From the NCBI GenBank assembly GCA_023271875.1, contig JALPWY010000016.1, forward strand, positions 1 to 35,365: 35,365 nucleotides of DNA. The letters run 5' to 3'. The position numbers and the translations under genes are program-made. Under the pieces are notes generated by a model. The model was not told where the DNA came from, ran no database searches, and saw only the letters and a list, made by a program, of their open reading frames with translations. Position 1 is the stretch's first letter; the number at the start of each line of letters is the position of its first letter. This document shows, in pieces, positions 9,400 through 18,538 of this stretch. Source of the stretch: Nitrospinaceae bacterium. GTDB lineage: Bacteria; Nitrospinota; Nitrospinia; Nitrospinales; VA-1.

Positions 9400-10308
9400 A
9401 TGAATCAAAGCATAGTTACTTGCCAGAAGACCGTTGATATTAATTCCCCCGTAATACTTTGGGACACTGAAATGGGTTTGGTTTGCCCAAACCGGAGGGG
9501 GCGCTCGGCTTGCAATCAACACAATCCAATCTTAAACAGCAAACCCTCAGAATCCCTGTCAGAGTATTCTGTTTCAAACCTAGACAAAGCATATGATGAA
9601 TTAAAAAGCAGTGTCTACCAACTCATCATTCATTATGACGCTTGTTACTCTTCACACCATTGCCACCAAATCATGACAGAAAGCACGTTCAAGGGGAGTC
9701 ATTTTTATTTAGACCTTGACGGTACTCTCTATCAGACATGTGACCTGTATTGGAAAACCAACACTGCCCCCGCCGACGATCGAAATGGGAACGAACGAGC
9801 CATTCACGTTGAGATATCAAACCTATCCTGGGAAGCTTTAAAGTCAGAATCGAACTCGCATAAAGTGTCATCAGACAAGTATCGACAAAAAAAAGACCGT
9901 TGGGAACTTTGCCTCTCTGACCAATGGAAAAAACAACTTCGAACTCCAGATTTTCGCGCTTATGCTGCGAGAGGATACGGAAAACGCGGCTACTTTAGCC
10001 GACGAATCAACGGCAAAATTGTTCGTATGTGGGATTTTACAGATGAACAATATAGAGCACTTATCAGCCTTTGCTTCGGCCTTAATAAACTATTGCCTAA
10101 AATTCGTCTACAGGTCCCATACGACAAAAATAAGAACCGTACGCCTCTTGATAGAATTTCTAATTACTCAACCTTTGAGGGAATTCTCGGCCATGCCCAC
10201 GTTCAACGAGGAGAGGCCGATGGTGTCTCCTGCAAATATGACCCAGGTTCAGCATTCAACTGGCCTCGTCTACGTCGAGCCCTTAATCGTAAAAAAACCT
10301 GCCCCTGA
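9400..10308 (+). CDS. N-acetylmuramoyl-L-alanine amidase (Amidase_2/PGRP-like)
   Basis: LIIHYDAC, SHFYLDLDGTLYQTCD, NERAIHVEISN and C-terminal GHAHVQRG...DPGSAFNWPRL, matching Amidase_2 zinc-ligand blocks. Confidence 0.8.
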   Translation: MNQSIVTCQKTVDINSPVILWDTEMGLVCPNRRGRSACNQHNPILNSKPSESLSEYSVSNLDKAYDELKSSVYQLIIHYDACYSSHHCHQIMTESTFKGSHFYLDLDGTLYQTCDLYWKTNTAPADDRNGNERAIHVEISNLSWEALKSESNSHKVSSDKYRQKKDRWELCLSDQWKKQLRTPDFRAYAARGYGKRGYFSRRINGKIVRMWDFTDEQYRALISLCFGLNKLLPKIRLQVPYDKNKNRTPLDRISNYSTFEGILGHAHVQRGEADGVSCKYDPGSAFNWPRLRRALNRKKTCP

Positions 10309-10594
10309 TTTTTTTGACTAGCAGCTCTTATCCTTGAACATTTAAATGAAGTTGACCCAACGGCTCATACTAGGGTAACTTTGGAAGTATAATCTACCAA
10401 ACAAAGTAATCGCATTACTTATTCTCAATGTATTTAGCTTTGTCTTAATTTCACGCCTGCCTTGGATAAAGTTCATTCAGGCGCATAAAAAAGTAACGGG
10501 AGTAATTAAAAAAACTTTACCCAACTCAAACGCTGTTGGAATACTTGAAAAAAGCAAGATTAAAGGTATTACAACCAGCAAAAAAAGGTCGCTT

Positions 10595-11074
10595 ATGAAT
10601 AAGGTCAAGAATTCTATTTTCAGGGAAGAACTTCCCGGAGAAAAAAAAAGCATTATTAATCTATTAATGACGGGGCATATCGTAACTATATCTTGCTTAA
10701 GTTATATGGCATTCTTTCTTTTTATTCAGTTAGGACAGGTCACCCGAATCGTCGACACCATTGACCCAAATCATATGACCGTAGAACAAGTCAACCTACT
10801 AAAAGAGAGGGTTTCTCGAAGCGTAGGACAATGGCAAAATGAAATGATAGGACTCGCTATCATTGGTTCCATTGTTTCTATTATCGGCGGTATTTACACA
10901 ATCAATATGGTCATTCGACCACTAAACAAACTTGTTATCTTTGCAAACAAGGAAGGGCGGACAGAACCTCTACCTGAATTTAAATCAAATACCGAAATCA
11001 AACAACTTGCCACGGCCATTACTGCACTCACCACTAAACTCAATGAAACCCTTCAGAACTCAAATGACGACTAG
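10595..11074 (+). CDS. Two-TM membrane protein ending in a HAMP-like domain
   Basis: 159 aa: TM1 (IINLLMTGHIVTISCLSYMAFFLFIQL), short extracytoplasmic loop, TM2 (IGLAIIGSIVSIIGGIYTINMVI), then RPLNKLVIFANKEG...NTEIKQLATAITALTTKLNETL. Confidence 0.6.
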   Translation: MNKVKNSIFREELPGEKKSIINLLMTGHIVTISCLSYMAFFLFIQLGQVTRIVDTIDPNHMTVEQVNLLKERVSRSVGQWQNEMIGLAIIGSIVSIIGGIYTINMVIRPLNKLVIFANKEGRTEPLPEFKSNTEIKQLATAITALTTKLNETLQNSNDD

Positions 11075-11120
11075 AATTTAAAAGCGTTTTCCTAGTGGAT
11101 ATATTTCATGAAAAATAAAC

Positions 11121-11912
11121 TCAGAACTCTGTAAAGAAATTAGAAACTCCCTTTAATTGCTGCTCGAACTCGAGATCTTTGATAGGAACTCCCATTTCTT
11201 CAAGCATCTTTAAATAGTAAAAGTAGTTCATTTTCCCCTTCAAATGCTGCATAGCTTGAATGACTGTCTTATCTTCATCGGTGACAGGAACCAGATTCAT
11301 GCAGTATTCTGCAAGCGAAACAGCCAAACAAATATCTGCTGTCTTTTTACCACAAGATACCTTATTAGGCCGATCTAAAATAGAAGAAACCCTTGATATT
11401 TCAAGCACATTTTTTCTTCGCCTGCGATCCATCTCTTCCATTTTAAGATATTTGGCACATTTTTCTCGTAGAGCCATTACTTTCTGCTGAGGCTTGGAAT
11501 TCTTCCAATTATTAGCACGAAGTTTAGTCTCCCCTGGGTTAAAAATCAGTGTGTTTATTTTTGTATTGTGCGTGGATTTTCTTTTACTGTTAACCTGACC
11601 TCTAGCCTTTTGCTCGTCATCAAGGTAGGCTTTGCTAAACTCCTCATCCGTTTCTTGCCTCTCTTTCCACTTTCTGTAGCGCAAATCAACACTATCCCTA
11701 GGGGTCATTGCTTGCAGTTCGTCGTAAAGTTTTTGCGCCTCTCCAAAACCAATTAAAGATTTGGCTTCTCCCATCATCAAATCATATTTTTCTTGGTCTT
11801 TTGCCCTGAGTTCAATGGCCGTAGGCTCGAATTGTTTCCAGCCATAGAAACCTCCACCAACTAAAACTAAAAGTAAGATTATTGCTGCCTTGATAAGAAT
11901 TTTCATAATCAA
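11121..11912 (-). CDS. Hypothetical protein with N-terminal TM anchor
   Basis: 263-aa ORF: N-terminal hydrophobic segment (ILIKAAIILLLVLVGGGFYGW), then a long charged soluble region. No recognised domain. Confidence 0.65.
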   Translation of the reverse strand: MIMKILIKAAIILLLVLVGGGFYGWKQFEPTAIELRAKDQEKYDLMMGEAKSLIGFGEAQKLYDELQAMTPRDSVDLRYRKWKERQETDEEFSKAYLDDEQKARGQVNSKRKSTHNTKINTLIFNPGETKLRANNWKNSKPQQKVMALREKCAKYLKMEEMDRRRRKNVLEISRVSSILDRPNKVSCGKKTADICLAVSLAEYCMNLVPVTDEDKTVIQAMQHLKGKMNYFYYLKMLEEMGVPIKDLEFEQQLKGVSNFFTEF

Positions 11913-12119
11913 TCACGATATTCCGGATCGCACAGGGTAAGGTCAACCAGAAAAACTAATTTCTCTAACTAAATATTTCACAATATTTAACTAATGATTA
12001 AATGTGTTAAGAGTTAATTCTATCAACTCTCCAAAGCTTATCGGCTTTTTCAGGCAGGAGTTTATTTTGCTAGTTTATAGGTGTGACCAATATCGTCCTT
12101 AAAATTCAAAAAAACGAAC

Positions 12120-13679
12120 TCAATGTTTAAAGTGACGAATGGAGGTAAAAACCATGGATATGCCATGTTCATCGGCGGCTTGAATAACTTCTTTGTCTCT
12201 AATAGACCCACCTGGCTGAATAATAGCTGAAACACCGCTCTTAGCTGCTGTATCAATCGAATCTCGAAAGGGGAAAAACGCATCGGAAGCCATAACACAA
12301 CCTTTAAGAGGTTGGCGTGCCTTTTCTACAGCTAGTCGCGACGAATCGACTCGACTCATCTGACCCGCACCAATACCCAGCACCTCCCCATCACGAGCAT
12401 AAACGATCGCATTTGATTTGACGTGCTTTGCCACAACCCAAGCAAACAAAAGGTCATCCATTTCTTTTGCGTCAGGTTGTTTCTTGGTAACAACCTTAAG
12501 GGTTGCGGGATTATGGGAAATGGTATCCTTGTCCTGAACTAGAAGCCCACCCCCAACTCTCTTTAAATCAAAAACCCGACGTTCAACTAGCGGGGTTTCC
12601 TCTGGCATTTTCATAATCCGGATATTTTTTTTACCAGAAAATAATTTCAATGCTTCTTCATCATAATCCGGAGCTATTACCGCTTCTACGAAATTTTTTA
12701 AAATTTCTTCTGCTGTATCCACGTCAACTTTTCGATTTAATCCGATGATGCCCCCAAATGCAGAAACAGGATCTGTTTCGCGAGCCTTAATAAATATTTC
12801 CCTTTGATTATCTCCCACGGCAACTCCACTGGGATTAGTATGCTTGATGACTACCGCTGATCCAACTTCAAACTCTTTTGCTAATTGCCAAGCCGCCTCC
12901 AGATCAATAATATTATTGAAGGAAAGCTCTTTCCCCTGAATTTTCTGAGCTGACACAATATCCTGGGAAGTTGCATCCGGATCACGGTAAAAAGCTGCTA
13001 ACTGATGAGGGTTTTCCCCGTACCGCAGCGTCTGAATTTTTTCAAAAGGCAATTGAAACATAGGTGTAAAGTCTTCCTTATCTTCCAACTGTCCCGATAA
13101 ATACCTTGAGATCAAAGAGTCATACCTTGCGGTATGACTATAAGCATCTCGACTCAAGCGCATACGGGTTTTTCGCGTGATAATTCCTCTACAGCTTTCG
13201 ATTTCTTCTAGTACGATTGAGTAATCTTTAGAACACACTACAACCGCCACATCATTAAAGTTTTTAGCTGCTGACCGAATCATAGCCGGTCCCCCAATAT
13301 CGATATTCTCGATAGCATCGGCTAACAAACAACCCTCTATTGCGATTGTATTTTCAAATGGGTACAGATTGATCACTACCAAATCTATAGTGTCAATACC
13401 ATGCTCCTCCATAGACTGCATATGCTCCTTACTATCTCGCCTTCCTAAGATACCACCATGTATTTTTGGGTGAAGAGTCTTTATACGACCGTCCATCATT
13501 TCTGGGAATCCAGTATAGTCAGAAACCTGCTTTACAGGGATCCCATGTTTGGTGAGCAACTCAGATGTTCCTCCCGTAGAAAAAATTTCCACGCCAAGCG
13601 CATGAAGTTTTTGTGCAAACTCCAAAATACCCGTCTTGTCAGAAACACTAATCAATGCTCTTTTAACAGACTTCATCAA
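12120..13679 (-). CDS. purH: Bifunctional AICAR transformylase / IMP cyclohydrolase
   Basis: KRALISVSDKTGILEFAQKLHALGVEIFSTGGTSELL, LRYGENPHQLAAFYRD, VVIKHTNPSGVAVG, SDAFFPFRDSIDTAAKSGVSAIIQPGGSIRDKEVIQAADEHGISMVFT. Confidence 0.98.
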   Translation of the reverse strand: MMKSVKRALISVSDKTGILEFAQKLHALGVEIFSTGGTSELLTKHGIPVKQVSDYTGFPEMMDGRIKTLHPKIHGGILGRRDSKEHMQSMEEHGIDTIDLVVINLYPFENTIAIEGCLLADAIENIDIGGPAMIRSAAKNFNDVAVVVCSKDYSIVLEEIESCRGIITRKTRMRLSRDAYSHTARYDSLISRYLSGQLEDKEDFTPMFQLPFEKIQTLRYGENPHQLAAFYRDPDATSQDIVSAQKIQGKELSFNNIIDLEAAWQLAKEFEVGSAVVIKHTNPSGVAVGDNQREIFIKARETDPVSAFGGIIGLNRKVDVDTAEEILKNFVEAVIAPDYDEEALKLFSGKKNIRIMKMPEETPLVERRVFDLKRVGGGLLVQDKDTISHNPATLKVVTKKQPDAKEMDDLLFAWVVAKHVKSNAIVYARDGEVLGIGAGQMSRVDSSRLAVEKARQPLKGCVMASDAFFPFRDSIDTAAKSGVSAIIQPGGSIRDKEVIQAADEHGISMVFTSIRHFKH

Positions 13680-13687
13680 CTGAAAAA

Positions 13688-13867
13688 TTAAGGTTTGTTT
13701 TTTTGAGGCGGGGCCTTCTTTATCAAAAAATCAGGCGTAATCACATCAATAATCTTAAGCATCCATACTGGGAAAGAACCTATCGACTCCATGAAACCGG
13801 GGTCTTCCTTACTCACACTTTTATGAATATCTTGTCTGTTTTGGTTTTCTTCCATTTTATCTACCAT
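13688..13867 (-). CDS. Small ORF (59 aa) immediately upstream of purH
   Basis: Read by eye, below the ORF-track cutoff: MVDKMEENQNRQDIHKSVSKEDPGFMESIGSFPVWMLKIIDVITPDFLIKKAPPQKNKP*. Stops 8 nt before the purH ATG on the same strand. No clear SD seen. Confidence 0.45.
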   Translation of the reverse strand: MVDKMEENQNRQDIHKSVSKEDPGFMESIGSFPVWMLKIIDVITPDFLIKKAPPQKNKP

Positions 13868-13981
13868 CCGAAATACGGGGGGAAAATTATTCCGTTTAGT
13901 TTGAGTCCGCGATGTTACACCTTTTTCTAATTTTGTAAAATAAAAACGACGACAAAAACTGCCAAGCGACTTCTACTCACC

Positions 13982-15805
13982 CTACGGCGAAGGAATTTTT
14001 CTAACAATGCAAAGGCCATGAGTGAACCCCCAATCAACCTCGCCCTTTAAATCCAGACGCCCAAATTCTTGCTGTAGATGCAAGACACACTTATTCAATA
14101 ATGATGCTAGAAATTTTTGGTCTGTGTCGGTCCAGGCTAAAGGTAACTTAAAAAGTTCCTGCTTAAAGGACTCGACCAGACTATTATCACATTGCCTCAC
14201 TTCCTCCTTAAAAATTCCTGGAAAAAATATAATCCCAAGAAAACTTTTGGCCGCCGGTTCAGATAATGGCACACAAGAGATCTTCTTAAAAAGAATATAG
14301 TGTGCAAAAGCCATCGTAGTCCAAATAGTCAAGTCCACCACCTCATGTTTCTCGGGAACGTCACACATTTTCAAGTATTGTTTTATGATGCGCTCGTTCA
14401 GGCCAAGGCCCTTGCGCGCAAATCTATGGTAAAATGCCCATTGATCAAGAAATGACTCTGCATTTCGAACATCTTGAATTGATGTAAAATGTCTCCAGCT
14501 TAAAGATTTCTTATCACTCACTTCGGCAACTCTCGGGAAACGGTCTATGAGTGCTGCCAATAGATCCTTCTGAAGCTCTGTGAACATCCACTCGAGAAAG
14601 GTTCCGTTTTCCTTGAGAAAACTTTCGGTCTTCCACTTTAGACTCATCAACTGTTGATACCCCGCCTGAAATAAAGGCATAACATGGGTATGACTAAGAA
14701 GCTTGGCTCCTTTTTCCAAGTCACCAGCAGCCCCCAACTCCAATCCAATATTTATATATCCCAGTACTTTTTGTAAAGATTGCTTGCGCATTTCCAAATC
14801 CGAAGGCTTCACCTGGTCCGCTACCATTATTTTGTTTGCAAGATATACGAGTTCCCAGCTAATTGTGTTTAGGCGGGAAGAATTACCCAACCGCAAAATA
14901 ACGTCTTTTAAAAATGGCACTGAGCCCGTAAGCAAGAGCGGATAAGTCGGAGCTACATTAAATTCCCCTTGATTAGCAAAGTCTTCTAATTCAGGGATAG
15001 GTATTTTCAATGCATCCGGGCTCGGGTAACTGTATACTCCCATTGCCTCTTCAAAGTCAGGGATTCCCCTCTCAGCGGTTCTAATAAGCCGCCACCGATA
15101 TGCCTTTTCAATCGTCTGGGTAACAGGGTACCAAATTACTCCTTCAAGAATAGATGTATAAAGCGTTGGGTCAGCCGATCGTAACAGAGTGAGTAGTCTT
15201 TTTAGAGCTCCGTACTCTTCTGTTTTAAAAAAAATGTCGTAAAGGCCGTCCAAACTTAAGTGTGCCATGCCCTCCACACCTTCATAGGAATTTGTCATTT
15301 CATCGTCTTTATATACTTTGATGAGCGACTGAAATAAAACCACCTTCTGGTCAAAATCTTCATTCTGTAACCATTGCAAAATACTAGAATCTTCGCATGC
15401 ATCTAAAAACTCTAACCACTCCAAAGCACATTCAGGAACAAAGAGGTCCCGCTGCCACCACTCAAGGTCAAAACTGTATTGCAATTGACTCTGAGACATC
15501 ATTGCAAGCACGGGGAGCGACTCCCCGATTCCTCTCTCTTTTATCATTTGATAAAGTTCTTCTGGAGGCAACCCTCTGATTACTGCCTGAGAACAGGGAG
15601 AAAGGTTTATAAAATCTTGCATTCGCGATCCCCGTAACTGCATGGCGTAACGAATCTGATCCTCTATCGACAATTTTGCGAGGGCATCCTCCACTTTATC
15701 AGGGTGTTCACTAATCCATTCGACAGGGAACGGAGTTACAACACCTGAAAAGTTTTTCAAAACATCAGTTATATTTTTTGTGCTCATAAGGGAACCATCG
15801 AACAA
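13982..15805 (-). CDS. DUF6178-like family protein
   Basis: 607 aa; LPPEELYQMIKERGIGESLPVLAMMSQSQLQYSFDLEWWQRDLF resembles the DUF6178 helical-repeat signature from memory. The start may be the internal ATG at MSTKNITD. Confidence 0.6.
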   Translation of the reverse strand: MFDGSLMSTKNITDVLKNFSGVVTPFPVEWISEHPDKVEDALAKLSIEDQIRYAMQLRGSRMQDFINLSPCSQAVIRGLPPEELYQMIKERGIGESLPVLAMMSQSQLQYSFDLEWWQRDLFVPECALEWLEFLDACEDSSILQWLQNEDFDQKVVLFQSLIKVYKDDEMTNSYEGVEGMAHLSLDGLYDIFFKTEEYGALKRLLTLLRSADPTLYTSILEGVIWYPVTQTIEKAYRWRLIRTAERGIPDFEEAMGVYSYPSPDALKIPIPELEDFANQGEFNVAPTYPLLLTGSVPFLKDVILRLGNSSRLNTISWELVYLANKIMVADQVKPSDLEMRKQSLQKVLGYINIGLELGAAGDLEKGAKLLSHTHVMPLFQAGYQQLMSLKWKTESFLKENGTFLEWMFTELQKDLLAALIDRFPRVAEVSDKKSLSWRHFTSIQDVRNAESFLDQWAFYHRFARKGLGLNERIIKQYLKMCDVPEKHEVVDLTIWTTMAFAHYILFKKISCVPLSEPAAKSFLGIIFFPGIFKEEVRQCDNSLVESFKQELFKLPLAWTDTDQKFLASLLNKCVLHLQQEFGRLDLKGEVDWGFTHGLCIVRKIPSP

Positions 15806-15934
15806 ACTACGGCCATTAATCTTTAATCACTGCCAAAAACTATAGGATTAAATGCTATCGCTTTGATTTTATCAAAAATCTAAGCATCACGGTAATAAAG
15901 CATAAGTTAAGCCGAGACAAATAAGAACTAGAAC

Positions 15935-16708
15935 CTATTCTCTCGATTGAAGCATGGCTAGCGTTATCAATCTTCCAGTCTTCCCTTCTCTTCTGTAAGA
16001 ATACCATCGGTGGTTTTCACACGAGGTACACGGTCCATCGGTATAAATATTTTCCATTAATACACCCGCTTCATACCCTTCAAATCGATTTACCTTTGGT
16101 AAATCAAGAAAAAACTTATTTTCCCCTGTTTTATTAATAAATTCTGAGCAAAGCGAACTTTTTTCGATTAAAGGCAACGCGCAAGCCTCATCCAGTTCAT
16201 AACAACATCCCCGAATGGCGGGTCCCATACCCACTATAAGGTCTTTGGGGTTTGAGTCGTATTCACAAGACAAAGCCTCAACAGTATTAGTAAGTATACG
16301 TTTTTGGGTACCCAGACGGCCAGCGTGTACGACGCCAACCACATGTTTAATAGGGTCATAGATGATTATGGGAACACAATCTGCTGTTAAAACAACTATC
16401 GGACAATCTGGGATATGAGTGATGATAGCATCTGCTTCGCAACGACCTACTTCACCAACAGGAATGCCTGAATTTTTTAAAACATAAACATGATTTCCAT
16501 GAACCTGAGTCACACGAAAAAAAACTTTCTTTCCTGTTCCCAGCGAATGCAAAAAAGAAATTTGATGCTCAAGGAACAATTTCTCGTCATCTTTCCCAGA
16601 ACAGAATAAGGGTTTTCTTTCTCCGTTTATCACATAACATCTTGGACTGGTTCCATGAACCAATGAAGGTTGTTTTTTCAGAACATTAATAAAAAACGAC
16701 GAAATCAT
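15935..16708 (-). CDS. pgeF: Peptidoglycan editing factor PgeF / YfiH-type multicopper polyphenol oxidase family
   Basis: TQVHGNHVYVL, VVLTADCVPIIIYD, VGVVHAGRLGTQKRIL, GMGPAIRGCCYELD. The His/Cys/His metal ligand positions look conserved. Confidence 0.88.
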   Translation of the reverse strand: MISSFFINVLKKQPSLVHGTSPRCYVINGERKPLFCSGKDDEKLFLEHQISFLHSLGTGKKVFFRVTQVHGNHVYVLKNSGIPVGEVGRCEADAIITHIPDCPIVVLTADCVPIIIYDPIKHVVGVVHAGRLGTQKRILTNTVEALSCEYDSNPKDLIVGMGPAIRGCCYELDEACALPLIEKSSLCSEFINKTGENKFFLDLPKVNRFEGYEAGVLMENIYTDGPCTSCENHRWYSYRREGKTGRLITLAMLQSRE

Positions 16709-16919
16709 AATTTTAGCAAAAAAATATTCTCTAAATTAATATTTTTTTAATTTTATTTTTACGAAGGCAGTGCTCAACAAGCCTCGCATAAAAACAATGG
16801 CACCAAGCGATCAGCCTTTATTGAAAGGACTTTTAGGGCTAACAATATAACCACACACTTAAATAAAAAAAACCACAGAGTTGTTTTTTTCTTTAGCTTC
16901 TTTTTATATAAATATCCAC

Positions 16920-16947
16920 TTGACATTAAACACGTTTAGAATAAAAT
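16920..16947 (+). promoter_or_regulatory. Strong putative sigma70 promoter for the Lys/Ala-rich protein gene
   Basis: TTGACA (16920-16925), 16-nt spacer, TAAAAT (16942-16947). Confidence 0.65.
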
Positions 16948-16962
16948 ATTCAGACAATGTTA

Positions 16963-17196
16963 GGGCGCTGAAACGAAACTTAACATTGAACAAGGAGATC
17001 TTGATGGCAACCAAGAAAAAAGCTAAGAAAAAAGCAACAAAGAAAAAAGCTAAGAAAAAAGCAACAAAGAAAAAAGCAACAAGGAAAAAAGCAACCAAGA
17101 AAAAAGCTAAGAAAAAAGCAACAAAGAAAAAAGCAAAACGGAGAAGATAGTCTAACACCAAACTGTTTTGCTGATTATAGAATCGTTTCAGCGCCC
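16963..17196. repeat. Perfect 14-bp inverted repeat flanking the Lys/Ala-rich gene
   Basis: GGGCGCTGAAACGA at 16963-16976 and its exact reverse complement TCGTTTCAGCGCCC at 17183-17196. Confidence 0.9.
17004..17150 (+). CDS. Lys/Ala-rich repeat protein (histone H1-like / AlgP-like basic tail)
   Basis: AAGGAG SD (16992-16997), then ATG at 17004: MATKKKAKKKATKKKAKKKATKKKATRKKATKKKAKKKATKKKAKRRR*. The 5' extension in the ORF track (from 16881) lies upstream of the SD and promoter and is unlikely to be coding. Confidence 0.8.
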   Translation: MATKKKAKKKATKKKAKKKATKKKATRKKATKKKAKKKATKKKAKRRR

Positions 17197-17284
17197 AAAA
17201 ACATTTCTAGCCTACCGCAAAACCCCTCTCCATTTTCTTTGCGAAGTCAAACTTAAATCTAACTATTTGAATAACTGTTGGTTA

Positions 17285-18484
17285 TTAGATTATTTTACAA
17301 AACACTCCTTTTAGGTATTCCCCTTCCCTAAATATAAATGGGTGATCCTTTGCGTGACTGGTACGGCCGGTTTCTTCATATCCACGGCTAGTTGACTGAA
17401 TTCCTGAAAATACAGCCTTAAAAAAACTGGGGGGTTGAACATGAACTGAACAAGACGCAGCAAAAAGAATACCCCCTTTTTTAGTAACCTTAGCACCCGC
17501 CTGAGCTAGCTTCATGTATGCATTTAGAGCGACATTTGCTTGTTTTTTTCTTTTCGCAAACGCTGGTGGATCTAGAATAACCAAATCATACTCCTGATTA
17601 CCCAATTCTAATTCTGACAACGCATCGAACCCATCTGCTTTCATTTGACTGAATTCTTCCACTGAAAAATTTCGATTTGAAAAATGTAATCTTAAGTTTT
17701 TTCTTGATGCCGCCAACGCAACAGAATTAGAGTCAATTTCTAAAACTGAACTGGCACCCCCGGCAAAGGCATAAACTGAAAACGCTCCTGTATAACTAAA
17801 TACATTCAATACGGAGTTCCCCCTTGATAACAAACGGACCTTTTGTCTATTTTCTCGTTGGTCAAGGTAAAAACCTGTTTTTTGCCCAGCAATTACATCC
17901 ACCTCAAAATCAATTCCATTTTCTTTAAAACGAACTGGTCCTTCTAATTTGTCACCAAACAGAAGGTGTCCTTCATTATACTTTTTTGAAATTCCCGCTA
18001 ATGCTGCTACTTTTCGACTCCGTCTTAAAACACAACGTTTGATAGAAAGTTTTTTTTTGAATAACGTAATTAAGGTGTCCAGATAGGGAACCCATGCGGA
18101 CGTGTATAGCTTTAGAACTACTGTCTCTTCATAACGATCAAGTACTAATCCGGGGAAACCATCATTCTCTCCATTTATAACACGGTAACCGGTTGTCCCT
18201 TCACCGGACAAATTATCACGTAGTTCCAGAGCCCGGTTAAACCTTTCTTCAAAAAAACTTCTGTCAATGTCGACTGGATTGGAAGTTTGTAAGATACGCA
18301 AACGAATATCTGACTCTGGGTCGTACAAACCAATAGCGAGAAATTGGTTTTTGCTATCGTACACCACCGCTAAGTCACCGGGTTTTCCTTCTACCTTTGC
18401 GTTTTGAACTTGATAATGAAATACCCAAGGATACCCCTGTCTAAGTTTTTTCTCCAATGTTTTGGAAATTTTGATATGTATCAT
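17285..18484 (-). CDS. rlmI: Class I SAM-dependent rRNA methyltransferase (RlmI/RlmK-like, PUA plus methyltransferase)
   Basis: PUA-like N-terminus (KTLEKKLRQGYPWVFHYQVQ), GQKTGFYLDQRENRQKVRLLSRGNSVLNVFSYTGAFSVYAFAGGA, DLVILDPPAFAKRKKQ. Confidence 0.88.
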   Translation of the reverse strand: MIHIKISKTLEKKLRQGYPWVFHYQVQNAKVEGKPGDLAVVYDSKNQFLAIGLYDPESDIRLRILQTSNPVDIDRSFFEERFNRALELRDNLSGEGTTGYRVINGENDGFPGLVLDRYEETVVLKLYTSAWVPYLDTLITLFKKKLSIKRCVLRRSRKVAALAGISKKYNEGHLLFGDKLEGPVRFKENGIDFEVDVIAGQKTGFYLDQRENRQKVRLLSRGNSVLNVFSYTGAFSVYAFAGGASSVLEIDSNSVALAASRKNLRLHFSNRNFSVEEFSQMKADGFDALSELELGNQEYDLVILDPPAFAKRKKQANVALNAYMKLAQAGAKVTKKGGILFAASCSVHVQPPSFFKAVFSGIQSTSRGYEETGRTSHAKDHPFIFREGEYLKGVFCKII

Positions 18485-18538
18485 TAACTTTAGTTATTCA
18501 AAGAGCATTTTAATTTCGCGAGAAATCAATACAATATT

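Noticed and set aside
16904-17161. Minus-strand 85-aa ORF rich in FFLVAFF
   Set aside because: Mirror of the Lys/Ala-repeat gene (AAA/GCx codons read as TTT/xGC). The plus-strand ORF has the promoter and SD.
18484-18497. 14-mer TTAACTTTAGTTAT at the rlmI start, shared with 30868-30881 upstream of purB
   Set aside because: In 35 kb of AT-rich sequence a couple of shared 14-mers are expected by chance.
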